In this document: positions 9,206 through 19,003 of the stretch, one piece after another
Numbering within the stretch: the first letter of the stretch is position 1
Layout: each line of letters starts with the position of its first letter
Source of the DNA: Rhodopirellula bahusiensis
GTDB lineage: Bacteria; Planctomycetota; Planctomycetia; Pirellulales; Pirellulaceae
Reading direction: 5' to 3'
DNA: 64,000 bases
Assembly: GCF_002727185.1 (NCBI RefSeq)
Contig: NZ_NIZW01000007.1
Span: forward strand, 186,001-250,000
Notes under the pieces: model-generated
Told to the model about the DNA's origin: nothing
The model's input: only the letters and a program-made list of their open reading frames with translations
Databases searched by the model: none
Translations under genes and position numbers: made by a program

Positions 9206-9655
9206 ATGCCACTCCAGGAAAATGATTTTGATGCCGTCAGTTTGAAACCGGTCACTTCGCGCCCCAACGACTCAGACGCCAAACCGGCGATTGATAGTCA
9301 GCCGCCAACTCCAAACGCTCGTAATCTCTACAACGAATCCGCTGGCATTTACCCTCTTCAACGCGAGTACCCAACGCTTCGTGCAACACAAAGAATTTTT
9401 CGCGTTTTGGCCTACGCAACCGTTGCCTTGGTGATCCCTGGTCTGCTCATTCGATTTCTCTGGATCGTGTGGTCCACTCAAGACGGCATTCTCAACGAGG
9501 TGGGACAATTCAGCCTGTACGCGGTGGCAAGCTTGTTCGGGATGGTCGCGTTGGTTGGCACACTCCTGACCGCCTCGGAAGGGATCGAACTCGCAATTGA
9601 CGTCCAAGACAACACACTCCGCATTGCCAACCAGTCAGGACGTCGAAAGCCGTGA
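9206..9655 (+). CDS. Small membrane protein of unknown function
   Basis: I do not recognise a family. The 149-residue product (from the ATG at 9206; the frame is open from a TTG at 9095) has a polar N-terminal 70 residues and then two predicted membrane helices, roughly VLAYATVALVIPGLLIRFL and LYAVASLFGMVALVGTLL. It lies about 130 bases after the GspE-like gene on the same strand, and its stop overlaps the start of the PQQ-repeat lipoprotein gene. The four genes from 6692 to 11142 could therefore be one transcription unit. A role as a membrane partner of the F/E pair is only a guess from position. Confidence 0.6.
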   Translation: MPLQENDFDAVSLKPVTSRPNDSDAKPAIDSQPPTPNARNLYNESAGIYPLQREYPTLRATQRIFRVLAYATVALVIPGLLIRFLWIVWSTQDGILNEVGQFSLYAVASLFGMVALVGTLLTASEGIELAIDVQDNTLRIANQSGRRKP

Positions 9656-11142
9656 TGAAACGACGGCACGAAAGTTCAACCATCAACATGAAACGCATCT
9701 ATCTTCAAAGCACAATCCTGCTCGCGCTTGCCTCGGCAGGGTGCTCGCCTGCAGCACCCGAGCCAACCTTCGACGTTCCCTTGGAAGAACCCACTCGAGC
9801 GGACCGCCCAAGCAAAATGATTGTTGCCGACTATCAGCAATCGGTGAGGCGTGATGATCTCGAAACACAGACGGACTGGCCGTTTCTATTTGGCCCGCAT
9901 CGAACCGGTGCGACGCAAGCGTCCATCCCTGCGGTTTGGACCGAACAGGGTCCCGTACTTCGATGGGACGTGGAAGTTGGCACCGGATATGGATCTCCTG
10001 TGACCGCCGAAGACCGCGTCGTCTTTTCCCATCGCGTCGATGACCTGGAGTGGATTCAGTGTCATGATGCCCAGGATGGAGCGGTCCGATGGAAACACTC
10101 ACTCGAGACTGACGCCAAATGCGACTTTGAATACAGCGATGGCCCCTACAGCACTCCGTTAATCGACCTTGAGCGTCGCGCCGTCTATCACTTCAGCGGT
10201 TCAGGGACGCTGATCTCTTTGGACTTCGACACTGGCGAAGAAGTCTGGCGCCGCGATCTTCACGGCAAACTTCAGGTGGAACCGGAATTGTTCCCATCCG
10301 GAGCGACACCGCTGCTGCACGGGGAACACTTGATCCTTTCCTTGGGCGGAGCCAACAACGACGCGGGAATCATTGCCATCCATGTCCGAGACGGTGAAAC
10401 CATTTGGTCGTGCACAGATCATAAAGCCGCCTACACCACGCCCGTGGTGGCTCAACTATTCGGGCAAGAATTCGCCTTTGTCATGACAGCCGAAGGCTTG
10501 GTTTGCCTCGATCCCGCCAACGGAGAAATTGACTGGGAGATCCCCCATCGAAGCCGTGCCCCCATGAGCTACAACTCGGTCTCGCCGCTGGTTTGGAACG
10601 ACCATGTTTTGATGGTCACCGGCCCCGGACCGGGCGCGGTGTGCCTCCAAATCCTGCCGAATCGTTCCTACGAAGAACGCTGGAAAAACCGACGACTCCT
10701 CGACAGCCAATACACCAACCTTCTGCTCTCCGATGGCCATGTCTTTGGGTTCACGTCCGCGGGGCAGGGCGGTGCCGAACTGCGCTGCATCGAATTTGCC
10801 ACGGGTGAACTGAAATGGAAGTACCACAGCGTTCTGCGTCGCGCTCAGGGACTGATCGCGGGCGATGCAATGTTCTTTCTCGGAGAACGCGGTCACTTGG
10901 CCTCACTGCAACGCAGCGTCGAAGAACCGCGAGTGCTCTCGTTCACCCAACAACCACTCATGAAGGCCGAATGCTACTGCTCGCCAGCCATTCTAAAGAA
11001 CGGCATCGTGCTTAAAGACGAAGACCGAATAGCGGTCTTTGATCTTGGGCGTCAATCAGGAAAGCCTATACAACGCACGAAACCAACTACGCAACCGAGT
11101 CCCCATCCCAACGAGAGCAACCGCCAACATCGCGACCAATGA
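9655..11142 (+). CDS. PQQ-like beta-propeller lipoprotein (BamB-like fold)
   Basis: A lipoprotein signal ends in LLALASAGC with the lipobox cysteine. The rest has repeated propeller blades of the PQQ type, for example GTLISLDFDTGEEVWRRDL, GIIAIHVRDGETIW, GLVCLDPANGEIDWEI and LRCIEFATGELKWKY. Such proteins act as periplasmic scaffolds (BamB) or, in planctomycetes, form a large family of undefined role. The ATG at 9655 overlaps the previous stop (TGATG); a second ATG at 9688 gives a more compact signal peptide and may be the true start. The last 30 residues are polar and proline-rich and overlap the convergent PEP-CTERM gene by 87 bases. Confidence 0.82.
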   Translation: MKRRHESSTINMKRIYLQSTILLALASAGCSPAAPEPTFDVPLEEPTRADRPSKMIVADYQQSVRRDDLETQTDWPFLFGPHRTGATQASIPAVWTEQGPVLRWDVEVGTGYGSPVTAEDRVVFSHRVDDLEWIQCHDAQDGAVRWKHSLETDAKCDFEYSDGPYSTPLIDLERRAVYHFSGSGTLISLDFDTGEEVWRRDLHGKLQVEPELFPSGATPLLHGEHLILSLGGANNDAGIIAIHVRDGETIWSCTDHKAAYTTPVVAQLFGQEFAFVMTAEGLVCLDPANGEIDWEIPHRSRAPMSYNSVSPLVWNDHVLMVTGPGPGAVCLQILPNRSYEERWKNRRLLDSQYTNLLLSDGHVFGFTSAGQGGAELRCIEFATGELKWKYHSVLRRAQGLIAGDAMFFLGERGHLASLQRSVEEPRVLSFTQQPLMKAECYCSPAILKNGIVLKDEDRIAVFDLGRQSGKPIQRTKPTTQPSPHPNESNRQHRDQ

Positions 11143-11799
11143 ACCCGGTTCAGGGACGGCGGAGGCACTGAACGTAACGTTGTCAAACTGGTGCGCCCTC
11201 GCTGTGGGCCCCTGACTCCAGCTCAAACTAGTTAAGTTCGAAAAATCCACTCCAATTGCATCAAAATCGATCGTCAGACCACTCCTCGTCGATGCATCAA
11301 AGGACACCGTTTCATAAGTCACATCCTCATTTGAATCAACTTTCGATCCTGTAAACGTTACGAACGTAGTCTGGTCTGCGCTAGAGCTAGTAGAAAACCC
11401 GATCAGTGTAATGGATCGCATGTCAAACGTTGGCCCCAAATTCGGGTCGTCCAACTCGAGAGTAAATGTTTTGGCTCCTGCTTCGGAACCGAGTGACGTC
11501 GAGTTCGTATCGTTTTGCCCCGACCAATAAAAGCTGTTGTTGCCGTTCTGAGCGTAGAGAAATACTCCTTCCGATATACTGAACTTCATTCCGTCAATCG
11601 TGTAGGAAGAAAGTCCGTTCTCAACGTCGCTGCCAGCCACATCGAAATAACCGACGTCGTTGAAAGTTACCGTCCTAGTAACGATCCCTGCATCGAGGCC
11701 CGCACTGGATGCGATGATGCCTGCGATGAATATAACAGCGGAGAAGCCTCCCCTCATCATGTCGACATTGCGGTTGCCCATCAAATCAACCATCTTCAT
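11056..11799 (-). CDS. PEP-CTERM sorting domain protein
   Basis: The product has an N-terminal signal peptide (GGFSAVIFIAGIIASSAGLDAG) and a beta-rich, Ser/Thr/Asn-rich middle with little charge. The C-terminus is the classical PEP-CTERM tripartite signal: AVPEPGS, a hydrophobic stretch LVAMLAVALVGMG, then basic residues (RLRSWFRALYR). The family knowledge is that an exosortase (EpsH type) cleaves at this signal and the protein becomes surface-attached or part of the extracellular polymer matrix. No exosortase is in the window. Several in-frame ATGs exist (11817 to 11781); 11799 has an AGG at suitable distance. The gene follows the DUF1559 lipoprotein gene with a slight overlap, and converges on the PQQ gene. 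Confidence 0.85.
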   Translation of the reverse strand: MKMVDLMGNRNVDMMRGGFSAVIFIAGIIASSAGLDAGIVTRTVTFNDVGYFDVAGSDVENGLSSYTIDGMKFSISEGVFLYAQNGNNSFYWSGQNDTNSTSLGSEAGAKTFTLELDDPNLGPTFDMRSITLIGFSTSSSADQTTFVTFTGSKVDSNEDVTYETVSFDASTRSGLTIDFDAIGVDFSNLTSLSWSQGPTARAHQFDNVTFSASAVPEPGSLVAMLAVALVGMGTRLRSWFRALYRLS

Positions 11800-13990
11800 A
11801 ATCATCACCTGGTGCATTCACTTGAGTACGCTTTCGAGCCACAACCTGCTCGAGATCTGTGCTTTCCGCCAAACCTAGTTGTCGATTGATCGTTCGGATC
11901 GTTGCGAGCGGACTGCCGGGGTCCTGCGACTGCCATTCCTTCACACGGGCCTGCACATGCAAGCGATCCAACGATTCCGGCATCACTTCCAAGGACTGCT
12001 CGTACCAGTACCCCGCTCGGTCACGGGTCCCTTGACGATAGATTCCTGCTGGCAATCCTTCCGACAGTTCCCACCACATGTCGCCTAGTGCCAAGAAGTC
12101 CTCGGCATCGTTGGCACCTTCCAGATCTCGCTTGGCAACTCGGGAAAGTTTTTCACTTGTTCCGTTGATGACCAACGGCAACCCCATTGCCCAATCGCCT
12201 TTCAGAAAGCAATAAAACCGACCGAGAGCTGATGCCAATTCCGCGTCATCCGGATTCTTTCGGTACTCGGCCACCTTCTCAGCGGCTTGCTCGTATTGCT
12301 TGTTCGCAGAAGACAGCTGTGTCTGAAGGATCCGGACAAGTTTTTCAGCGGACACTTCACGTTTGCCACCTCGGACATTGGCTCGCCGAAACCCTCGACG
12401 CTCTTCCTCCACTCGTGGCAAAGCGGAAGCGATCCGGCCAACTCCTTCAAAATCGTTTCGCTTCAAACCTTCTTGAATTGCGACCAGCGCTCGGCGGACA
12501 AATGCCATCTGACTTGCAGTGTCCTCGTCGACATCATTTCGACGCGAAAAATCCAATAGGCCATCTCGATTCACCTGATAAAGATCGACCTCAAAGGTGG
12601 ACGCGTGTTGATCCAAGACCGCTTGAAAAAGCATGAAGTCGCCGCTGTCGATCGCCAGATCAATCGCAGCGTTCTGCAGGGCGTAGGCACCTGCGGCGTC
12701 ATCTGACATCACCAATGATTTCTTCAGAAAATCGTTGCTCAGCTCCGCCTGCGTCTGATTCTGTTTCGCTCGAACTAACTGTTCCCCAAACAACTGCTCG
12801 ATCCGTCGATTGGACGTGGCTAAGTCAGGAGATGGTGGGACCGGCAAACGATTCTCACCCCAACTCTCTGCCTCAGCCTCCGTATTCACGACGACCTTGG
12901 ATGCTTCAACTCGGCCAGAAACCTTCGCTTCCACCTTCGTCTCGCTGCGGGATGGTTTATGTGCAGTAAGCAATCCATCGGGCTCTTTGTGGATTACTCC
13001 CGCCCGCTGCCCATCACCTGACTCATACGTGAACGCGTTGATCCACTGTGTCGTAGACACCGAATTGGCAACATACGAAGGCCAGCCATTCGCCCAAGCA
13101 ACCAACGTACCTCCCGATCGCAAATCACCGAGCGATCCTTTCAAAGCAGCTAAATCCGCCGGTTCGAAGTCGACCGGACGAGTCCATTCGACTGCTAGAT
13201 CATCATTGACCTCCACAAGCATCAACGTATTCTCAAGCCCATCCTCAATATTGCGATCGCGGGGATAACGGTTGTCCCCGAACATGAAGTTGCGATGAGC
13301 CGGCAACATCCAATTCGTCTTGCTGTCAAATCGCTCGGGAGAAATCAACTCATCAGGAATGAACTCGATCAGCTCTTTGTTTGGGGAACGATTCCATGGC
13401 ATATTGAGATCGAACTTCTCAAATAGATCTTGGTGCCCGAGATAAGGCAAAATCAGAACTCTCCAAGACAATGTCTTGATCCCAGCCTTCGCTTGCGCCG
13501 ACGGCGGGTAGTGTCCTTTGTCTTCTTTGTATGCCATCAGGGCTTCGGTCAATCGATTGAGATTCTCGACAGCCTTTGCATGACGTCCTGGTTCACCCAA
13601 CGAATTTGTGGGTTTTCGATCAGCGATTGGCTTCCAGTCTCCGATTGTTTCTTCCGGACTGTTTGTATCACTGTCTTTGGCTGCCTTCTGCACCGCCGAT
13701 GTTGTGGCGGCGTTCGCCGTCTCCTCTACCCCAGCTTTGACATCGACCACCTTTGATGCGATTGCCGTGCTGACTGGCTGAGTTTGTGCCTTCGCGGACT
13801 CTTCCTTTTCGTCCGAACTTTTCGGACGAGCACGCTGCGCAGCGCGCATCATCAATTCTTCTTTGCTGGGACCACAGCCCCCGCAGCATAACAATTGGCA
13901 TCCCAACACGAGCGACACCATCTTCCCGACGATGCTGCGAAGACCAATTGTTCGCAAGACGATTCCGCTTCCTAAAGTGCTATCACTCAT
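11786..13990 (-). CDS. DUF1559-containing lipoprotein with C-terminal helical domain
   Basis: The start ATG at 13990 overlaps the DUF1573 gene stop by eight bases. A lipobox (LLCCGGC) follows a hydrophobic stretch. Residues about 130-320 resemble the DUF1559 fold without a pilin helix (LNRLTEALMAYKEDKGHYPPSA, LSWRVLILPYLGHQDLFEKFDL, DGLENTLMLVEVND). The second half is helical, with the planctomycete motif GRFYCFLKGDWAMGLPLV and ALGDMWWELSEG followed by YWYEQSL, which is often found at the ends of large planctomycete envelope proteins. The combination suggests an outer-surface or periplasmic assembly protein. It probably forms an operon with the DUF1573 gene and perhaps the PEP-CTERM gene. Exact function unknown. 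Confidence 0.75.
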   Translation of the reverse strand: MSDSTLGSGIVLRTIGLRSIVGKMVSLVLGCQLLCCGGCGPSKEELMMRAAQRARPKSSDEKEESAKAQTQPVSTAIASKVVDVKAGVEETANAATTSAVQKAAKDSDTNSPEETIGDWKPIADRKPTNSLGEPGRHAKAVENLNRLTEALMAYKEDKGHYPPSAQAKAGIKTLSWRVLILPYLGHQDLFEKFDLNMPWNRSPNKELIEFIPDELISPERFDSKTNWMLPAHRNFMFGDNRYPRDRNIEDGLENTLMLVEVNDDLAVEWTRPVDFEPADLAALKGSLGDLRSGGTLVAWANGWPSYVANSVSTTQWINAFTYESGDGQRAGVIHKEPDGLLTAHKPSRSETKVEAKVSGRVEASKVVVNTEAEAESWGENRLPVPPSPDLATSNRRIEQLFGEQLVRAKQNQTQAELSNDFLKKSLVMSDDAAGAYALQNAAIDLAIDSGDFMLFQAVLDQHASTFEVDLYQVNRDGLLDFSRRNDVDEDTASQMAFVRRALVAIQEGLKRNDFEGVGRIASALPRVEEERRGFRRANVRGGKREVSAEKLVRILQTQLSSANKQYEQAAEKVAEYRKNPDDAELASALGRFYCFLKGDWAMGLPLVINGTSEKLSRVAKRDLEGANDAEDFLALGDMWWELSEGLPAGIYRQGTRDRAGYWYEQSLEVMPESLDRLHVQARVKEWQSQDPGSPLATIRTINRQLGLAESTDLEQVVARKRTQVNAPGDDYEDG

Positions 13991-15170
13991 CGTTTGCAAC
14001 CACCGCACCGATCAAAGGAAACCAATTCGAAAAGTCGTCGTTTTCGGGATCACCGATTTGGACGTAACCTCGCTTCTGATCCAAATTGAATATGGTGGAT
14101 GGGATCCCTTTGGGAATACGAATGGTCAGTCGATAGTCGCCAGAACGACTGGTAGGTTCAATGGATACATCGAGTGATTTTGGACTGACGTCCAGAACGC
14201 TGAGGGCACGCTCTTCGTCGAAATGCTTGCGAACAATCAGATAAAACTCGTGCTCTCGGTCGTTCCCAAGTGTTCCCAGCTCAAGTCCATCTCGCGAATG
14301 AAGCATGGGTGAGTGAAAACTAATGGGAGCGTGCACGCGTCCAGTTAGCTCGACACTTTTTTCGATCACATCTGACTCACCATTGACCAGCAAATCCAGC
14401 TTCACTTCGCCTTGAAAACGGCCCGGCTTCTGAGCTCGACACCGGAGTTTGACTTGGTTGATGACGGTCGGCTGCTGTTCTGACAAAGACGGCTGTGAGT
14501 CGGAAGGAACGACACTTGATTCCCAATCAAATCCGACCAAATCGGACTCGGCACTGACGACTGCGATATCGTCGTGCTGTTGGCTGTAGATCAAAAGAGT
14601 CGACTCAACGACTTCACCCGCATCACCGGAGTGGAAAACACCCTTGGCAGGCACAAAGAGCTCGGTTTTGACCACGCCGGAAACCGTTAGATCGATCACT
14701 TCTCGCGTTGGGTCGTTGGTAATGACCCGCGCGGCCTGTTCATATTGTTCGGATTTCTGACCTGTGTTCCACGTCAGTGTGACACTCGTTTTTTCGCCCG
14801 GTGCGAGTGTTCCTTTCTGTGCACTTCCAACAGTGCATTTGCAGGTCGTCTCTGCAACGTCAATCGTCAGTGGTCCCGCCCCACGATTCCAAATCTCGAA
14901 TGCGTGCGAAGCGGTTGTATGCGGATCGACCAGCCCGAAGTCGTACCGGGTAGATGGCAAAACCGCTTGCGGCAATCCAAACGCCTGGGCTTCTTTTCGC
15001 AGTGCCTCTTCGCGTTTGATCAACGAAACCTTCTTCTCGTAATCAGCGCGTTCGGCTTTGGAGACTCCAAACGGAGCGTACGTCACAATGGTCGCCAATC
15101 CCGTTGAAAGGCCGCCAAGGACAGACGCCAGCAGGATCCCCACAAGCAAAAACTTTCCTGTGATGCTCAT
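13983..15170 (-). CDS. DUF1573 domain membrane-anchored protein
   Basis: An N-terminal membrane segment (FLLVGILLASVLGGLSTGLA) is followed by the DUF1573 core: YDFGLVDPHTTASHAFEIWN, GAGPLTIDVAETTCKCTVG, and the GEKTSVTLTWNT strand. This is an immunoglobulin-like (ASH/MSP-type) domain with the conserved CKC cysteines. A further beta-rich region extends to residue 395. It would lie outside the cytoplasmic membrane. The ATG at 15170 is preceded in frame by a GTG at 15173. The next gene downstream overlaps it by eight bases, so the two are co-translated. DUF1573 proteins are common in planctomycetes and Bacteroidetes and have no settled role. Confidence 0.85.
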   Translation of the reverse strand: MSITGKFLLVGILLASVLGGLSTGLATIVTYAPFGVSKAERADYEKKVSLIKREEALRKEAQAFGLPQAVLPSTRYDFGLVDPHTTASHAFEIWNRGAGPLTIDVAETTCKCTVGSAQKGTLAPGEKTSVTLTWNTGQKSEQYEQAARVITNDPTREVIDLTVSGVVKTELFVPAKGVFHSGDAGEVVESTLLIYSQQHDDIAVVSAESDLVGFDWESSVVPSDSQPSLSEQQPTVINQVKLRCRAQKPGRFQGEVKLDLLVNGESDVIEKSVELTGRVHAPISFHSPMLHSRDGLELGTLGNDREHEFYLIVRKHFDEERALSVLDVSPKSLDVSIEPTSRSGDYRLTIRIPKGIPSTIFNLDQKRGYVQIGDPENDDFSNWFPLIGAVVANDE

Positions 15171-15288
15171 CACACTCTATTCTTCAAAGAAAAGGAGAAC
15201 CAACGAAAATGGAAGCCAAAGCTCGCCATCTTTGTCCGCAAACATTCCTGAACTCGCGCTCATTCGGGGGCATGCTTTGCGTAAAACG

Positions 15289-15318
15289 GCCACGGCATCC
15301 ATTGAAAGATGCCGTGGC
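15289..15318 (-). terminator. Hairpin terminator candidate after DUF1559 gene
   Basis: A perfect 11-base stem (15289-15299 with 15308-15318) and an 8-base loop lie about 65 bases after the stop of the minus-strand prepilin gene at 15382. On the minus strand it is followed after two bases by tttt. The T-run is short, so termination strength is uncertain. Confidence 0.65.
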
Positions 15319-15381
15319 TTGAATGGATGAAACCCGCAATGGTTCCAACTTACGAATCGGATTGCTCAAACCCGAAATGGA

Positions 15382-16653
15382 TCACTCAAAGTTGCCTTTG
15401 AAGTAGCCATCGTTGATGAAGATACCGGCGAAGAATTTGTCGCGTGGCATTTCCAATGCGTCGTCGGAATACCCAACGCCGGAGATTTCGGCTTCGGTCA
15501 AACCGGTGACGGGGAAACCAGGATTCAAGAATCCGTCGGCGTTGCTGTCGGCGAAGACTTCAACGTGACCGTCGCCCATCAGAATGTTGCAGCTACCAGC
15601 GTGAACGGCGTACCAGTCACGGGTGTCTTGCAAGTAGACACCGTTGCCGCCAGGGCCGGTTGGAGCAGCACATCCAGCTGTGGTGGGTTCGCCTCGCTCA
15701 CAGCTGATCTGCGCCAGCAAAGTTTCATTGCTGCCGATCAAGTCCAAGTTTCCAGCACCAGCATTCCAGTAGGCAGGTCCGTCGTTGAACGCTTCGGTCA
15801 ACAACGATCCGCTGGCGATGTACTCGACAGCTTCGGTTTGATTCAGGGCAGTTCCCCAGACGCCGGTTCCATCGAAACCGAGAGTTGCAGCGAGAATCGC
15901 TTCGTCGACATCACCAGGTGCTGCACAGCCGATGAAGCCAACGTTGCTGCTGCTGATACGGCTTCGCTCCAAGTCGGCGACGCTCATTGGACCAGTCGAT
16001 CCACCCAAACCTTTAAACCCACCGCCGGACCAAGTGGTCAATTCGCCAGTGCTTGGATCAGCTTCGGTCTTGACCATACCACGGACCAAGTGCCAAGAAG
16101 CGGCGTAGTTGGTGTTGTAACCGTTAGTAAGGAAGTAGCGAGCGATCAGCTCTGCTCGTGGAGCAGTCAAAGGATCCGTTCCCGCAAATTCAGCTAACGC
16201 ACCGCCACCGGGAGTGCCTTGCCAATCGGCTTTTCCACAGATACCGGCACTCAAACGTGCCAAAGGAGCAGCGTCTTTGTTGTCGGTTGTGTCCGATCCG
16301 TACAAGTCATTCAGTTTTTCCGAGCCCTTCAATGGGTTCGAAGGGTCCAACGACTCGTTCATGTTGCCGTCGCCAACGTTGACGAGGTCAGCAACCCAAC
16401 CGTATTCGTCCATGCAACCATCGCGACGGAAGTCCGACGCTCCGCTGCAGAATGAACCAGATGGAGCACGGTTGCTGTACTTGAACAGGCCGATGCCGAT
16501 GTTCTTCAAGTTGGCTTGGCACTGGGCTGCACGGGCAGCTTCGCGAGCCTTGGTGATGGCTGGCAACAACAACGCTGCCAACAGAGCGATGATCGCGATG
16601 ACGACCAACAACTCAATCAGGGTGAAACCTGATTTTCGAAATTGTGACTTCAT
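15382..16653 (-). CDS. DUF1559 prepilin-like protein (H-x9-DG), paralogue 1
   Basis: The ATG at 16653 gives a short basic leader MKSQFRKSG and then [22 protein letters not shown], a type IV prepilin cleavage and methylation signal (cleavage after the glycine). The body contains [25 protein letters not shown] and [16 protein letters not shown]. The C-terminus carries the [14 protein letters not shown] box (H-x9-DG) and a calcium-loop-like stretch (DSNADGF). Such proteins are exported, cleaved by a prepilin peptidase and thought to form pseudopili or surface layers. The frame is open nine codons further upstream. The neighbour at 17555-18673 is a clear paralogue. It is followed by a hairpin terminator at 15289-15318. 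Confidence 0.9.
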   Translation of the reverse strand: MKSQFRKSGFTLIELLVVIAIIALLAALLLPAITKAREAARAAQCQANLKNIGIGLFKYSNRAPSGSFCSGASDFRRDGCMDEYGWVADLVNVGDGNMNESLDPSNPLKGSEKLNDLYGSDTTDNKDAAPLARLSAGICGKADWQGTPGGGALAEFAGTDPLTAPRAELIARYFLTNGYNTNYAASWHLVRGMVKTEADPSTGELTTWSGGGFKGLGGSTGPMSVADLERSRISSSNVGFIGCAAPGDVDEAILAATLGFDGTGVWGTALNQTEAVEYIASGSLLTEAFNDGPAYWNAGAGNLDLIGSNETLLAQISCERGEPTTAGCAAPTGPGGNGVYLQDTRDWYAVHAGSCNILMGDGHVEVFADSNADGFLNPGFPVTGLTEAEISGVGYSDDALEMPRDKFFAGIFINDGYFKGNFE

Positions 16654-17554
16654 TATCTTTCCTGAGAATTCAGTGGTCAAAACCCGTACAGCTTCGACCT
16701 TGTGTTAAAATGGGAGGTGGCGAGTTTGGTGGCGTTTGACCGTTAAAAGCCGGTGTTTGTTACAGCAAACCTCAGCTGGTCGGGCGTCACCGACTCCTTC
16801 TTCTGCGGAACGAAACCTGGCGGAGAAACTCTCTTCCAAACTTCAATTCCATGGCGTGATTGCTATCACGCCCGATCGTCTTCTCTCAATTGCCGCAGCA
16901 TGAGCCGTGGCCTAGGGCGAACCTCCTTTCGGTCGACAAGTTTCCGATTGTCCCCAGCCCCCTTGAACCGATGCGGTGGCTGACGTGACATTCATTTGGG
17001 TGGTGTTTTACAAGAAGCCAACAGCACCAACAGGCTTCACAACTTGCATTCACAAATCTTTCACAATCCCTACTCGCTAGCTTCGCAATCAAGCCAACGA
17101 GTTCTTGCCGATTTCGAGTGGAACATCAGCTATATGCGTTGGAATCGGCACCAAACGGCAGCTCGCTTCCACCCGAGCTTCTTCATCAAGACTTCATGCT
17201 CACCGCTTCATCGGTTTACAAAAGTCTGCTTGCAAGAAGCAGGTACGCAGGAATGACAGGGTTCAACCCGTGAGCCGCTTGGACGTCAACCCGGCTGTGC
17301 GCTGGAACCGGGGCTGACGTCAAGCGGCTTGCATCCCCGAAGACACTTGCAACCTGCTTAGAACCTCAGCCGTTCTGGCGTTGGCGGGCCGCTGAGCAAC
17401 TCAGCCGCACGGCATTCGCCGCGGTGATTGATGCCACAAAACCGCTAGTGAGGTTTCACCCGACCAACTTGGCCTGCCCGACTGTTGCATCAACAACAAC
17501 TCGCCCCGAGAGACAGAGCCTCGATTTCAGTTCACAAACGTTGATCGCTTGCTA
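16654..17554. other. Long intergenic region between two DUF1559 genes
   Basis: About 900 bases with no convincing coding region on either strand; the open frames have basic, serine-rich translations without domain character. It must hold the promoter and leader of the gene starting at 16653. It contains the inverted repeat at 17273-17330. No RNA gene could be recognised. Confidence 0.5.
17273..17330. repeat. Inverted repeat with agccgcttg(g)acgtca arms
   Basis: The left arm (17273-17295) and right arm (17307-17330) are complementary apart from a one-base bulge and a few mismatches. Both carry the core gacgtca and agccgctt, and the right arm adds accggggc. The arrangement looks like an intergenic palindromic repeat rather than a terminator because no T-run follows on either strand. 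It lies 225 bases beyond the end of the gene at 17555. Confidence 0.6.
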
Positions 17555-18673
17555 CTAAAGCTCTTCGCCCTTGCTATTGAGCGAGTAGTAGCTTGCCAGT
17601 TCGAGGTCCCCCGCTTCGACTTCACCATCGGTCCAGAAATTGGCGTCCTTTGGAAACCCGTTGTTGATGAAGCCATCTCCGTTTGCGTCATAGAGACCTC
17701 GCACACTTCCGTCCGCCATCAAGACGTGACAAACGCCACTGTGATGACTCGACATCCCGCGATAGTCCTGACGAGTGTCATAGTTCCAGATCCGCAACCA
17801 CCCCGACGCCCCTTCACGTGGCGTGCTAGCCGCGATTACCGGCTCCTCCAGATAATTCGGGTCGGTTTCCTTGTGCAGGATGGGCTCCCCGACAATCGGA
17901 GTCACAAACGGAGTTCCTGACGTCAATTCGCCGACGTTGCTAGAAAGCTGCCCAATTGGCGACGCGTCACAAAGAAGTGGAACCGTGCTGCTGGGTGCCT
18001 TCGCGGTATCCAGCAAGCGAGTTGTCAATGGACCTCGCGTGACGTTGAGCGACTTCAGATCGTTGTCCGTGCAACTGGAATCCTTCGGCTTGGGCTGACC
18101 ATTCTCGTCTAAGATCACGTCGCTGCGGACCAGGAACCACGATGCCGCGTAATTGGTGTTGTAGCCGTCTTCCAGCATCTTCCGTTCGATGAACTCGACA
18201 CGATCGGCTGGCGTGGCCTCAATCAAACGAGCCACATTCTTGATGACCGTGCCCATTTCATTGGTGTACTCCTCGTTTCCGAGCTGGTTGACGCAGTCGT
18301 TGCTTGCCCAATCCGATTCGTTGTCTGTGAGCAGGTGCTCGATCGCACTGCTGGCCTGAGCCGAAGTGCTGGTGCATCGCATTTCACTCACCAAAACACC
18401 ACGTCGAACGAGATCAGCCACCCAACCCACTTCGGTTGGGACGCCGTCACGACGAAAGTCAAACGCACCTGAACAAAACTCGCCGTTGGGCGCGTTCACT
18501 GTACGTCCGGTCAGACCGACACCGAATTGCTTCAGATTGTTCTGGCACTGAGCGGCTCGCGCGGCTTCTCGAGCTTTCGAAACAGCGGGAAGCAACAAAG
18601 CCGCCAACACGCCAATGATCGAAATCACGACCAACATTTCAATCAATGTGAACGCGGCGTTGTCTCGCGACAT
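17555..18673 (-). CDS. DUF1559 prepilin-like protein (H-x9-DG), paralogue 2
   Basis: From the ATG at 18673 the product starts [21 protein letters not shown], a prepilin-type signal with alanine in place of the usual glycine before the FTLIE. It shares unusual blocks with the gene at 15382: [42 protein letters not shown], and at the end [19 protein letters not shown] plus a [13 protein letters not shown] calcium-loop-like motif. The H-x9-DG box is therefore intact. The frame is open to 18820, with another ATG at 18724 that would give a long N-terminal extension. It is divergent from the gene at 19004, with a 330-base shared upstream region. Confidence 0.87.
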   Translation of the reverse strand: MSRDNAAFTLIEMLVVISIIGVLAALLLPAVSKAREAARAAQCQNNLKQFGVGLTGRTVNAPNGEFCSGAFDFRRDGVPTEVGWVADLVRRGVLVSEMRCTSTSAQASSAIEHLLTDNESDWASNDCVNQLGNEEYTNEMGTVIKNVARLIEATPADRVEFIERKMLEDGYNTNYAASWFLVRSDVILDENGQPKPKDSSCTDNDLKSLNVTRGPLTTRLLDTAKAPSSTVPLLCDASPIGQLSSNVGELTSGTPFVTPIVGEPILHKETDPNYLEEPVIAASTPREGASGWLRIWNYDTRQDYRGMSSHHSGVCHVLMADGSVRGLYDANGDGFINNGFPKDANFWTDGEVEAGDLELASYYSLNSKGEEL

Positions 18674-19003
18674 TAGCGAATGCGCTCGCGAGGTTTGAAT
18701 CCGGTGGTGACGGTTGATGAACATGCAATGAGGGCCGTAGCAGGGGATAAGACAAGAACCCGAAGAGGTATTCTTGCGCACCCACACTTTCCGCATGGCC
18801 CATCCGGGCTTCAATGTCAAAACGGAACCCGCGGAAAAACCTTCATGAAAACAACACGTTCTTCTTCATCACAATTTCACTGGCACGAGAACCCATCCAC
18901 TTCGGTTGCGCAACATTCCACTGGCGAAGAAATTCAGCATTTGGTATCGGCGATTCCTGCTGGTCCCTTCCTACCGAACAATCTCTGCCTGGAGCCCACC
19001 ACG

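Noticed and set aside
9475-10102. Several minus-strand frames opposite the membrane protein and PQQ genes
   Set aside because: They are shadows of strong plus-strand coding regions with no motif.
15184-15369. 61-residue minus-strand frame next to the DUF1573 gene
   Set aside because: It spans the terminator hairpin of the DUF1559 gene and has no ribosome site or protein-like pattern.
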